Below are positions 1 to 6,871 of a DNA stretch of 6,924 nt, one piece after another; within the stretch, counting starts at the first letter, position 1; every line of letters begins with the position of its first letter. The stretch is from Pontiella sp. (GTDB lineage: Bacteria; Verrucomicrobiota; Kiritimatiellia; Kiritimatiellales; Pontiellaceae). The stretch lies in the NCBI GenBank assembly GCA_029939385.1, contig JAOZSZ010000077.1, forward strand, positions 1 to 6,924, in the 5' to 3' direction. The notes under the pieces were generated by a model. That model searched no databases and was not told the origin of the DNA. It saw only the letters and a list, made by a program, of their open reading frames with translations. Position numbers and translations under genes: made by a program.

Positions 1-29
1 TGTAGGTTCGAGTCCTACCGCCGGAGCCA
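1..29 (+). tRNA. 3' end of a tRNA, probably tRNA-Asn (partial)
   Basis: The window opens inside a tRNA gene. Visible parts are the T-arm (5-bp stem at 2-6 and 14-18 closing the loop TTCGAGT), the 3' acceptor strand CGCCGGA (19-25), discriminator G (26) and an encoded CCA (27-29). The acceptor predicts a 5' strand of TCCGGCG. A tRNA starting TCC with discriminator G and ending GGAGCCA fits bacterial tRNA-Asn best. The anticodon lies outside the window, so the isotype is inferred; tRNA-Gln, which also starts with U and has discriminator G, is the main alternative. That this is a tRNA is near certain. Confidence 0.85.
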
Positions 30-34
30 CTTTT

Positions 35-72
35 AAACCTGTATTTCCAATAAGGGAATACAGGTTTTTTTT
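35..72 (+). terminator. Intrinsic terminator of the upstream tRNA
   Basis: A 14-bp stem (35-48 pairing with 54-67, with one T-G wobble) closes the 5-nt loop AATAA and is followed directly by an uninterrupted T run (65-72). It begins six bases after the tRNA CCA end, as expected for a Rho-independent terminator of a tRNA transcript. In the other direction the stem is followed by only TTT and then AAAA, so it would be a poor terminator for the minus-strand gene ending at 89, though it may help from that side. Confidence 0.9.
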
Positions 73-88
73 ATTCCTTTTTAAAAGG

Positions 89-655
89 CTAGTTTTTGTT
101 CGATTCGCTTTGATCGAGTTGGTTTTTATACTCAATTGAACAATCCGGGCAGATGCTATGGCTGAATTCAGCCTTTGTGTTTTCCTTAAGATAGGTATCA
201 ATCTTTTGCCAGTTACCATTGTCATCCAGAATTCTTTTACAGTGAGTGCAAAGAGAGTGTATCCCTCCAAATTCCTGTACCTGAGCGAGCGCTGATTGGA
301 GGCTTTCATTCGCATCCTCCAATGTGGCCGCTCTCTTGGAGAGCATTCGGTTCATATTCCGTAAATGGCCTAGCGAGATCGCTGTCAGTATTTTGATCGC
401 AATATATGCGGGGGAACTCACAACGCTTATATAACTGGTAGAAATCTCAAATTGGCTATAGATATGAGAGGTTATGGGCACAAGGATGAGTGCAGAAACT
501 AGCCCAATAGTGATGCCATAAAGCCACGCCAAATATCCAACTAAGCCAATGCCTAGAATAAAGTATGGTTCACTACTGGGTACAATATAACGTAGCAGTA
601 GGCCGTATCCGGCACTTGCTGTTAGCGCGATAATCAGTCTGATATATTTATTCAT
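89..655 (-). CDS. Small membrane protein with C-terminal paired-CxxC tail, function unknown
   Basis: 188 residues. The N-terminal half is hydrophobic, with about four membrane segments (roughly residues 4-25, 31-48, 49-66 and 75-97). The layout resembles the membrane sensor modules placed ahead of signalling domains. A short charged helix (about 99-128) suggests a coiled coil. The tail carries C136-x2-C139 and C169-x2-C172, with KRILDDNGNW between them and FSHSICPDC at the second pair. This tail pattern (C-x-x-C-K-x-I-x-D-D-x-G-x-W ... F-S-H-x-I-C-P-x-C) recurs, from memory, at the C-termini of PAS, GAF and receiver-domain proteins in environmental bacteria. Four cysteines plus H166 suggest metal or redox binding, but that is inference. 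There is no kinase, GGDEF or other output domain. It lies 27 bp downstream of argC on the same strand, probably in one transcript. No clear Shine-Dalgarno sequence precedes the ATG. The ORF is convincing; the function is unknown. Confidence 0.85.
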   Translation of the reverse strand: MNKYIRLIIALTASAGYGLLLRYIVPSSEPYFILGIGLVGYLAWLYGITIGLVSALILVPITSHIYSQFEISTSYISVVSSPAYIAIKILTAISLGHLRNMNRMLSKRAATLEDANESLQSALAQVQEFGGIHSLCTHCKRILDDNGNWQKIDTYLKENTKAEFSHSICPDCSIEYKNQLDQSESNKN

Positions 656-682
656 GGTAAGGCTTTTAATTTAATAATCTTC

Positions 683-1732
683 TTATGGATACTGCCCAGA
701 AGACGCAAGACCTGTGCCAGAATCAAAACCAAACATTAAATTCATATTTTGTAACGCATTACCGGCTTGTCCTTTCATTAGATTATCAATGTAGGAAATG
801 ATCCGTAGCCGGTTATTACGCACATCTACATCAACCGTCAGATTGCAATAGTTTGTGCCCCGCACATCGGCAGTGCTTGCTGGAGTCGTCGCATCTTGCA
901 CTCGTACAAAGGGGTTGTCCTTGTTGAATTCCCTGTAAATTTCAAGCACTTCATCTGCAGATTGGCCATCCAGTGAGGCATAGAGACTCGACATAATTCC
1001 ACGGCAAACGGGAACCACTTGTGCGGTAAAAGTGATCTGTACATCTTCTTCGCTGAGAGCACTTAGTTCTTGTTCCACTTCAACCACATGCTGATGCCCC
1101 GCCAGTTTATAGGCATTCATGTTGTCATAGCGATTAGGATAGTGAAATGCGGCGCTGGGCTTCTTTCCCGCACCGGAAACGCCGGTTTTGCAATCACAGA
1201 TAATGCTTTTCACATCGACAAGGCCTGCGGCAATAGCTGGTGCAAGGCCTAGAATACAGCTTGTTGCAAAGCAACCGGGATTTCCAACAAGCATCTGTGT
1301 GTGATTAATATCATGTAGTTCGGGTAGACCATAAACGGTTTCCATGAGCAGATCAGGTGCTTTATGAATGGGGTCGAGTCCAATAAAATTAGCATATTCA
1401 GCATATTGTTCTGATGTGCTGAACCGGAAGTCACCACTATAATCAATAACCTTGGCGCCTCGTTCCAGTTCCGCTGTGGCATTCTTCATGCCCACACCAT
1501 CGGGGGTAGAAAAGAAAACGACGTCGTATTCTTCCTCTGTCTTTGGATCGTCTGGAGAAACAATGACTTCATCGCAAAACCCCCGGAGGTGAGGGAAAAC
1601 ATCACTCATCTTTCGTCCGGTATCAGAAAGGCTTACAAGACAGCCTATCTCCGTTTCCGGATGCTTCAGTAGAAGTTCCGTAATTCCTACTCCTCCATAT
1701 CCCCCTGCGCCTACCACTTTTGCTTTGATCAT
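683..1732 (-). CDS. argC: N-acetyl-gamma-glutamyl-phosphate reductase
   Basis: Reduces N-acetyl-gamma-glutamyl phosphate to N-acetylglutamate semialdehyde with NADPH, the third step of arginine synthesis, in the cytoplasm. 349 residues, the usual length of type 1 ArgC. Visible features are the N-terminal nucleotide-binding loop (G8-A-G-G-Y-G-G-V-G16), the active-site motif GNPGCFAT with catalytic Cys154, the conserved segment KTGVSGAGKKP (182-192), the AGHQH motif (211-215) whose His213 is the likely catalytic histidine, and the typical C-terminal stretch DNLMKGQAGNALQNMNLMFG (316-335). All key residues are present. The ATG is supported by AAGGA at 1740-1744, seven bases upstream. No other arginine gene is nearby. 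The gene downstream is the small membrane protein; upstream a divergent spacer holds possible regulatory palindromes. Confidence 0.98.
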   Translation of the reverse strand: MIKAKVVGAGGYGGVGITELLLKHPETEIGCLVSLSDTGRKMSDVFPHLRGFCDEVIVSPDDPKTEEEYDVVFFSTPDGVGMKNATAELERGAKVIDYSGDFRFSTSEQYAEYANFIGLDPIHKAPDLLMETVYGLPELHDINHTQMLVGNPGCFATSCILGLAPAIAAGLVDVKSIICDCKTGVSGAGKKPSAAFHYPNRYDNMNAYKLAGHQHVVEVEQELSALSEEDVQITFTAQVVPVCRGIMSSLYASLDGQSADEVLEIYREFNKDNPFVRVQDATTPASTADVRGTNYCNLTVDVDVRNNRLRIISYIDNLMKGQAGNALQNMNLMFGFDSGTGLASSGQYP

Positions 1733-1747
1733 AGATTTTTCCTTAAT

Positions 1748-1781
1748 AAAAAATGCGAAAGGAAATTAAACTACCCTTTCG
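1748..1781 (-). promoter_or_regulatory. Hairpin plus T-run in the argC leader (possible attenuator)
   Basis: On the argC strand a 7-bp perfect inverted repeat (CGAAAGG at 1781-1775 and CCTTTCG at 1762-1756, spacer 12 nt) is followed two bases later by six T residues (1753-1748). The argC ribosome-binding site comes just after. This has the shape of a weak intrinsic terminator inside the leader, but the stem is short and the loop is large. It could instead be a protein-binding inverted repeat. A perfect 11-bp palindrome, CGATTGAATCG (1780-1790), abuts it. Confidence 0.3.
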
Positions 1782-1817
1782 ATTGAATCGACACTAAATT
1801 GGCGGAACTTCCTTTAA

Positions 1818-1831
1818 AGAATAAAGATTCT
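1818..1831. promoter_or_regulatory. ARG-box-like palindrome between argC and the phosphoesterase
   Basis: The 14-bp interrupted palindrome AGAATAAAGATTCT has the GAAT-N4-ATTC core of the ArgR operator (ideal TGAAT-WWWW-ATTCA), with an A/T swap at each outer position and one G in the central WWWW. It lies 86 to 99 bp upstream of the argC start and 18 to 31 bp upstream of the phosphoesterase start, inside the 116-bp divergent spacer where an arginine repressor would be expected. A second GAAT half-site is within CGATTGAATCG (1780-1790), but the spacing between the two sites is not the usual tandem spacing. No strong -35/-10 pair stands out in this spacer on either strand. Confidence 0.3.
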
Positions 1832-1848
1832 CCGCTAAAAAAGATCCA

Positions 1849-2349
1849 ATGAAAATTGGAATTCTATCAGATACGCATGGCAATCGTCTCTCTTCGGCAA
1901 CGGCCGCGCATTGGAGGGTTAAGTCGGGGGTTAGCGCAGTATTCCATTGTGGTGATATTGGGGGGGCGGATGTGCTTACTGAATTGGCCGCAGTGTTCGA
2001 GCCTTTGAATATCCCAATCTATGCGGTGTATGGAAATGTGGATACCTATTCTCCCGATTGGAAATTTTTCCCAACTCATATTGGAGTAAGCTTGTTGGGT
2101 CGATTTGGTGAAGTGAATGTGAAAGGGAAGAGCATTGCACTGCTCCATAGTGATGACCGAGTTCGGTTTCACAAAACGATTGAATGTGGAGAATATGATG
2201 TTGTCCTCTTTGGTCATTCGCATGTTATATACGATCATACCGTAGGGCGCACCCGTTGCATTAATCCGGGGTCTGCGGGGCGGGGTACTCCCAACACCTG
2301 CGCGGTGCTTGATTTTGACTCTAGCGAACTTTCTATACTCAACATTTAA
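1849..2349 (+). CDS. YfcE/MJ0936-family metallophosphoesterase
   Basis: 166 residues, the normal size of this single-domain calcineurin-like phosphoesterase family. It should hydrolyse phosphodiester or phosphomonoester bonds with two metal ions in the cytoplasm; family members act on model phosphodiesters, and the physiological substrate is usually unknown. The metal-site residues appear in order: D8 and H10 in SDTHGN, D36 in CGDIGGAD, N63 in YGNVD, H100 in ALLHSDD, and H123 and H125 in GHSH. The NPGSAGRGTP stretch (139-148) is the usual family element near the C-terminus. The histidine of the usual THG-type segment is kept, but the residues after it are SDD. The start gives the canonical MKIGILSDTH beginning; no strong ribosome-binding site precedes it. 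It is transcribed divergently from argC and convergently with the next gene, so it is probably monocistronic. Confidence 0.93.
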   Translation: MKIGILSDTHGNRLSSATAAHWRVKSGVSAVFHCGDIGGADVLTELAAVFEPLNIPIYAVYGNVDTYSPDWKFFPTHIGVSLLGRFGEVNVKGKSIALLHSDDRVRFHKTIECGEYDVVLFGHSHVIYDHTVGRTRCINPGSAGRGTPNTCAVLDFDSSELSILNI

Positions 2350-2407
2350 CCATAGAGATTAGCTTGTTGCTAAATCCCTTTAATAACAGCAAGGATTTCC
2401 CCCTGCA

Positions 2408-3100
2408 TTAGCCTCGATTTTTAGAGGCTTTAACTAGGGCAAAGAAACGGTCTTCATATTTTTCCCATAGACCGTTTTCCTTGAGGTGTTCCGCTAATGC
2501 GTTGATCTCCGATGGGTTGCGCGAGGCATCGAGGAACGCGCTCTCAATACGTTCCATGAGGCTATTTTGTGTGGTTGTAACCTGATGCTGAATATCTAAG
2601 ATGTTGCCTTTCGCCGACCGCTGTACCAAATCAACCATAAGTTTAAGAAGGCAGACCTCCCACGGCGAGTCAACGCCGATGAGGATTGCGCTGAGAGGAT
2701 CATCCTTTGCTTTGACCTCTTCTTTTACCCGATCCATCACATTGCTCAGATGGTCCGTAACAACATATTCTTTAATTTCCTGTTTCTGGATACGGAAGCC
2801 ATATTGAAGAATCTTAAGATCACCACCATGCTGCGCCAGCCAGTCCGCATATTGGTTGGCATCCTGCCCAAAATCTTCTAGATCCATTTGACCGAGCGAT
2901 TGCGGGGTAATAATCTTTGGCTTAAGTGCTTTTAGATGGCCTTCGCGCACGCAAACCTTATCGATGCTATCCATAAGCTCACAAACCAAATAGTAGTTTA
3001 TTACCGTGTCACCAAAGGTTTCAAGACGGTTGACTGGGGCGCTTACCAGCTCCGTATTATTAACGGCATACCAAAAATCAAATTGTTGTTTATTATTCAT
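2408..3100 (-). CDS. Conserved protein of unknown function downstream of smc
   Basis: 230 residues, no signal peptide and no membrane segment, so probably cytoplasmic. I cannot assign a domain. Recognisable-looking conserved stretches are DFWYAVNNTE (8-17), LETFGD (26-31), ELMDSIDKVCVREG (41-54), PKIITPQSLG (61-70), KILQYGF (96-102), DDPLSAILIGVDSPWEVCLLKL (133-154) and a charged helical C-terminus ending EKYEDRFFALV (213-223). From memory this pattern belongs to an uncharacterised family seen in Verrucomicrobiota/Kiritimatiellota; I could not check this. The gene starts 54 bp after smc on the same strand and probably shares its transcript. The conserved N-terminus and an in-frame stop 11 codons upstream make this ATG the only sensible start. 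Instead of a Shine-Dalgarno sequence the leader carries CCTCCTCCTT directly against the ATG. It is not a kleisin (ScpA) or ScpB as far as I can see. Confidence 0.85.
   Translation of the reverse strand: MNNKQQFDFWYAVNNTELVSAPVNRLETFGDTVINYYLVCELMDSIDKVCVREGHLKALKPKIITPQSLGQMDLEDFGQDANQYADWLAQHGGDLKILQYGFRIQKQEIKEYVVTDHLSNVMDRVKEEVKAKDDPLSAILIGVDSPWEVCLLKLMVDLVQRSAKGNILDIQHQVTTTQNSLMERIESAFLDASRNPSEINALAEHLKENGLWEKYEDRFFALVKASKNRG
2410..2431 (+). terminator. Weak hairpin at the convergent gene ends
   Basis: AGCCTC (2410-2415) pairs with GAGGCT (2424-2429) around an 8-nt loop and is followed by only two T residues before AA. It lies about 60 bp after the phosphoesterase stop and inside the last codons of the opposing gene. 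It could stop plus-strand transcription, but the short T tract makes it a weak candidate. The 58-bp spacer itself (2350-2407) also holds TTAGC/GCTAA (2359-2373) and AAATCC/GGATTT (2372-2398) repeats without a following T run. Confidence 0.22.
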
Positions 3101-3114
3101 AAGGAGGAGGGGGG
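3101..3114 (-). promoter_or_regulatory. Anti-Shine-Dalgarno-like leader before the post-smc gene
   Basis: On the coding strand the bases directly before the ATG read CCCCCCTCCTCCTT. CCTCCTT equals the anti-Shine-Dalgarno end of 16S rRNA, which is the opposite of what a ribosome-binding site needs. Initiation here must be independent of Shine-Dalgarno pairing or depend on another signal. The stretch is also complementary to the GGAGGAG site of smc at 6742-6748, on what is probably the same mRNA. Confidence 0.45.
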
Positions 3115-3154
3115 CGTTGCGAATGGAGAGTTCTTAAATCGTAGAAATCACACG

Positions 3155-6100
3155 TCACTTTGCACTTTTTTCTTTTTGTTGATAGTCAGAAAATTTCATC
3201 GAAACAACCTTAGAAACGCCGCGGGTTTGCATGGTGATCCCATAAATCACGTCGGCTGCCGCAATGGTTTGTCGACTGTGGGTGATGATGATGAATTGCG
3301 AAGATTGAAGGAATTCTTTAAGCGCATCAACGAAACGATTAATGTTGGCATCGTCCAGCGCCGCATCCAGTTCGTCGAGCACGCAGAACGGGCTGGGTTT
3401 GACGATAAATAGGGAGAAAAGTAATGCCACCGCGGTCATCGTGCGTTCGCCTCCAGAGAGTAACGAAATGGTTTGTAACTTTTTCCCCGGAGGTCGCGCA
3501 ATGATTTCAATGCCCGACTCAAGAATATCCTCATCATCGGTTAGGATCAATTTAGCCGATCCTCCGCCAAAGAGTTTCTTAAACATGACCTGGAAGTTTT
3601 CATTCACTTTATCAAAAGTGACCTTAAACATTTCGGTGGTTGTGGCATTGATCGTTTTGATCATATCCAGCAATTGCTTTTTGGCAGAAACGAGGTCGGC
3701 TTCCTGTTTGTTTAGGAAGGCGAATCGTTCTTCGAGTTCAGCATGTTCCTCGATGGCGACTAGATTGATGGGACCCATTGCATCCAGCTTAGCCTGAATT
3801 TCAGCAACACGGGTTTCAATAATTTCACGATCAGGAACTTCATCATTTTCCCAATGAGGCCCCTCGGTTTCAGCCAGTTCTTCCTGAGTTATGTGATAGG
3901 TTCCGGTAACCCGTTCGAGGGCATTATCATGACGCATTGTATATTCGGCGCACTCCACCTCGAATTTAGATTTTCGATTAAGTTCACCCTCCATGGTATC
4001 GCGGAGTCCGCGCAATTGAGTTTCTGCGGAGGTAAGAGTGCGGAGAGTCTCTTCTCTCCGGGAGCGCTCGTGTTCCAAGGTTTGGGCGGTTTCTTTCAAG
4101 CGTATTTCGAGCGGCCCAATTTTTTCATTTTCTTCCTCAATCGAGATCTTTAGCCCTTCGATACGCTGGTTATAGGAGTCAACCCCCGTGGTCCGTTCAT
4201 TAATCAATTCGTTAAGCTCACGAATACGGGCCTCCATCGGTTGCTTTCGGTTGATCAAATGTTCCAGTGCCTGAGATTTTTGCGAGTAAATAATACGGTG
4301 CTCAGAGGTAATAGAAAGCGCATCGGAGCGACGCTCTTCGACTTCAGTTAATGTTTTGGTTTGATCCGCCGTCTGTGTACGGACAAGGGCTTGGCGATTA
4401 CGTATTTCCAGTAATTCACTAGCGAGGCGGGTGCGAAGTTCAACCCCTTTGCTTTCGCTTTGGGTAAGATTATTAAATTCGAAAGCAACGATTTCAACTC
4501 GTTCGCGCCCCGAAATAGTTTCACGCACAATCACTTGTCGTTCACCTTCCTGCAAAGCAAGCTCTCGGCGGAATTCTTCAAGCAACTGCCGGGTGCTAGC
4601 GATGGTCTCGTTTATACCGGACTCTTCTCCTCGCAAGGTTTCGACTGTTTTTTCCAGTCGCTGGGCATTGATTCCAATCTTTTCAATCTCTTCTTGTAGT
4701 TGTTCGCGCAATTGATGCCGAGCAAGGGGGCTTTTATCCTCCGTGCTGGGCATCCAAAGCTCAGAACTTCCACTGCCGGCAACGACTGTTCCATTTTGCG
4801 AAACAACAACAGTGTCGGCCGAAAGAATATCAGGAATCTCCAGCTCGGAACCCACCACCCGTACATTCCAGAATAGGCGCTGTACGAGCGGGGCAATCGC
4901 CGGGTCAAAATCGATGCAATCAATCAATCCCTTTCCAATGGGAGAGGAGGTTTCGAAAGAGGCTTGCTCTTCAGAGATCCTAACGCTCAAGAGTCGCGCA
5001 CTCCCAGCTTCCTGTTCACGAAGCCAGATCAAGGCCTCTCGGGCATAGGCCTCATCTTTAACGATAATGGCATCAATACAAGGCCGTAAAATACTTTCAA
5101 GTGCGGTCTGATATTCGGGGGAGGTTTTAAGTTGTTCCGCTAGAGGGCCAATAATGCCGGCACGATGGGGAGTGAAGTCCGCTGGGGGATTAAGCAGTAT
5201 TTGTGCGCCGGGAGGATAGCCCTCCTGACGAGCTTCGCCACCCGAAAGCATCTCAAGCTGAGCCTCTTTGGCGGCCACCCTTTTATAGAGATCGTTGAGC
5301 ACTTTTTCTTCATCCTGAATCAGAGTCTTTCGATTCCCCCGATCCCCGTTGAGGGTATGAAGAGTCTCCGCCTGCTCTGCAACTTTTTCAGTCAGTGTTT
5401 CGACCTGGGCATCCATTGTTTTCTGATGTTCAACCAAGGAATTAAGCGAGCGTTCTAGTTCGGCTTTCTCGGTAGAAAGCCGCTCTTTTTTGAGCAAAGC
5501 CGAGCGATCCCGAGCATCGAGTTCATTCAGCTCATTCTGCATTTTAGAAGCGGTGCTCTCGAGTGCCACCGATTCATTACGCAAGAGATTGAGTTGTGAG
5601 CGAGTGGCATTCATCTGCTCCTCCGCCTCTTTTTGAACCCGAGTAACCTGATCCAGCTCTTCCTTCGCCGTTTCTTTTTCCTGCTTAGAAGAAGACAGCT
5701 CTACAATAATCTTATTGAGTTCGTTGGTATGGGTTTCCTGCCGGGATCGGGCCTCCTCCATTTCTTGCGTATTCCGTTGAGCCAAGGTGGCCAGTTCGGC
5801 AATACGATCGGTATTCATAGAAATCAGATGATGCGTCCGTTCAAGTCCGCTTTGGGCCGTAGAGGCCTGTTCCATCGCTAGCGAGATCGTTTCTTCCAGT
5901 TGGGTTAGCGCCTCACGCGATGATCCGGCCTTGCCCTCTGCGGTTTCAACCTGTTCGTGGAGCTCACGCACCTTACGTTCCACAATCTGAAGCTCACCCG
6001 TAAACTCATTTATCTTTTGTGCATATTCCTTCAATTTCTTCTGGGTCACATAAATGTCGAGACCCCGACCCTCTTCAGCAAGTTCTTTATAGCGCCGAGC

Positions 6101-6733
6101 CTTCCCCGCCTGCCGCTGGAGTGAAATAATCTGCCGCTTCACTTCACGGATCACATCCGCAAGACGTAGCAGGTTAGCTTCGGTATGATCCAGTTTGCGC
6201 AAGGCCTCTTTTTTATCAGCCTTATATTTTGTGATTCCACTAGCCTCTTCAAAAACCGCCCGACGGTCATCGGGGCGCGAACTCAGAATTTGATCAATCT
6301 TTCCCTGCTCAAGAATGGAATAAGAATCGGTGCCAATACCCGTATCCATAAACAAGCGTTGAATATCCTTAAGGCGACACGCCTTGCGATTGAGGAAATA
6401 GCCGCTTTCGCCCGAACGGAAAACGCGACGCGTAATGCAAACCTCGTTATATTCCACGCCAAGGGATTCGGTGCAATCAGAGAGGGTAATGCTGACTTCC
6501 GCCATGCCGAGCTGCTTTTGCGATTCCGTACCGCTGAAAATCACATCCTCCATCTTCGCGCCACGTAAAGCACGAGCACGCTGCTCTCCAATCACCCACC
6601 GCACCGCATCGGAAACATTACTTTTCCCGCAGCCATTTGGCCCCACAATAGCCGTCATACCCGGTTCAAATTCGAGTTTAGTTTTATTCGCGAAACTCTT
6701 GAAACCAATCATTTCCAGACTTTTTAGATACAC
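3155..6733 (-). CDS. smc: Chromosome segregation protein SMC
   Basis: SMC is the ABC-type ATPase that, with kleisin ScpA and ScpB, extrudes DNA loops to compact and separate sister chromosomes. 1192 residues, the full length of bacterial SMC. The N-terminal head has Walker A GPNGCGKS (31-38) and the Q-loop region LEQGKIDQIL (141-150). A long coiled coil runs from about 170 to 505. The hinge spans about 506-665. The returning coil runs from about 670 to 1000. The C-terminal head has signature LSGGERT (1092-1098), Walker B with catalytic Glu in FCVLDELDAALDD (1116-1128) and a switch histidine in THSRQT (1151-1156). The head is intact. The end of the hinge lacks the paired glycines common in this protein. 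The start is GTG, giving the family's typical MYLKSLEMIGFKSF beginning, with a strong GGAGGAG eight bases upstream. The neighbour downstream is the 230-residue unknown; scpA and scpB are not in the window. Confidence 0.98.
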   Translation of the reverse strand: MYLKSLEMIGFKSFANKTKLEFEPGMTAIVGPNGCGKSNVSDAVRWVIGEQRARALRGAKMEDVIFSGTESQKQLGMAEVSITLSDCTESLGVEYNEVCITRRVFRSGESGYFLNRKACRLKDIQRLFMDTGIGTDSYSILEQGKIDQILSSRPDDRRAVFEEASGITKYKADKKEALRKLDHTEANLLRLADVIREVKRQIISLQRQAGKARRYKELAEEGRGLDIYVTQKKLKEYAQKINEFTGELQIVERKVRELHEQVETAEGKAGSSREALTQLEETISLAMEQASTAQSGLERTHHLISMNTDRIAELATLAQRNTQEMEEARSRQETHTNELNKIIVELSSSKQEKETAKEELDQVTRVQKEAEEQMNATRSQLNLLRNESVALESTASKMQNELNELDARDRSALLKKERLSTEKAELERSLNSLVEHQKTMDAQVETLTEKVAEQAETLHTLNGDRGNRKTLIQDEEKVLNDLYKRVAAKEAQLEMLSGGEARQEGYPPGAQILLNPPADFTPHRAGIIGPLAEQLKTSPEYQTALESILRPCIDAIIVKDEAYAREALIWLREQEAGSARLLSVRISEEQASFETSSPIGKGLIDCIDFDPAIAPLVQRLFWNVRVVGSELEIPDILSADTVVVSQNGTVVAGSGSSELWMPSTEDKSPLARHQLREQLQEEIEKIGINAQRLEKTVETLRGEESGINETIASTRQLLEEFRRELALQEGERQVIVRETISGRERVEIVAFEFNNLTQSESKGVELRTRLASELLEIRNRQALVRTQTADQTKTLTEVEERRSDALSITSEHRIIYSQKSQALEHLINRKQPMEARIRELNELINERTTGVDSYNQRIEGLKISIEEENEKIGPLEIRLKETAQTLEHERSRREETLRTLTSAETQLRGLRDTMEGELNRKSKFEVECAEYTMRHDNALERVTGTYHITQEELAETEGPHWENDEVPDREIIETRVAEIQAKLDAMGPINLVAIEEHAELEERFAFLNKQEADLVSAKKQLLDMIKTINATTTEMFKVTFDKVNENFQVMFKKLFGGGSAKLILTDDEDILESGIEIIARPPGKKLQTISLLSGGERTMTAVALLFSLFIVKPSPFCVLDELDAALDDANINRFVDALKEFLQSSQFIIITHSRQTIAAADVIYGITMQTRGVSKVVSMKFSDYQQKEKSAK

Positions 6734-6741
6734 GGGGCAAG

Positions 6742-6748
6742 CTCCTCC
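6742..6748 (-). promoter_or_regulatory. Strong ribosome-binding site of smc
   Basis: GGAGGAG on the minus strand sits eight bases before the GTG at 6733-6731. It fixes the GTG as the smc start and is the strongest Shine-Dalgarno sequence in the window. Upstream is a T-rich stretch (TTTTTATTTTTATTTTTT); I see no convincing -35/-10 pair for smc in the 138-bp spacer. Confidence 0.85.
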
Positions 6749-6821
6749 AAAAAATAAAAATAAAAACTACCATAAAAGCACCCGCCCATGAAAACTGATT
6801 TATTGGAGGAATTTAACCAAA

Positions 6822-6853
6822 TTGGCTTGCTTCCAACCTTTCAACTTTATACC
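6822..6853 (+). promoter_or_regulatory. Possible promoter of tRNA-Ser
   Basis: TTGGCT (6822-6827) or TTGCTT (6827-6832) could serve as -35, with the AT-rich CTTTATACC stretch (6845-6853) as -10. No pair has both a good match and ideal 17-bp spacing: TTGGCT to TTTATA is 18 bp with a poor -10, and TTGCTT to TATACC is 15 bp. Position fits, since the -10 would end about 19 bp before the tRNA. Confidence 0.3.
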
Positions 6854-6871
6854 TTCCGCCTTCTTCCAAAC

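Noticed and set aside
76..88. The palindrome CCTTTTTAAAAGG just after the stop of the membrane-protein gene, as a terminator.
   Set aside because: It is all A/T apart from its two outer pairs and is not followed by a T run on the minus strand.
3103..3137. AAGGAGG on the plus strand followed by ATG at 3123.
   Set aside because: The reading frame gives only four residues (MESS) before a stop, and the purine tract is better explained as the complement of the leader of the minus-strand gene.
5230..5250. A second LSGGE, like the ABC signature motif, in SMC residues 496-500.
   Set aside because: It lies at the end of the coiled coil just before the hinge, away from any nucleotide site. The genuine signature is at 1092-1098.
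3155..6733. Numerous plus-strand open frames of 60 to 160 codons opposite smc.
   Set aside because: They are antisense shadows of a long, fully conserved coding sequence, and none shows a recognisable domain or a ribosome-binding site with a sensible start.
6801..6827. GGAGGA at 6805-6810 on the plus strand followed by a TTG at 6822.
   Set aside because: The frame from the TTG runs straight into the tRNA and stops in its anticodon loop; it shows no protein-like features.
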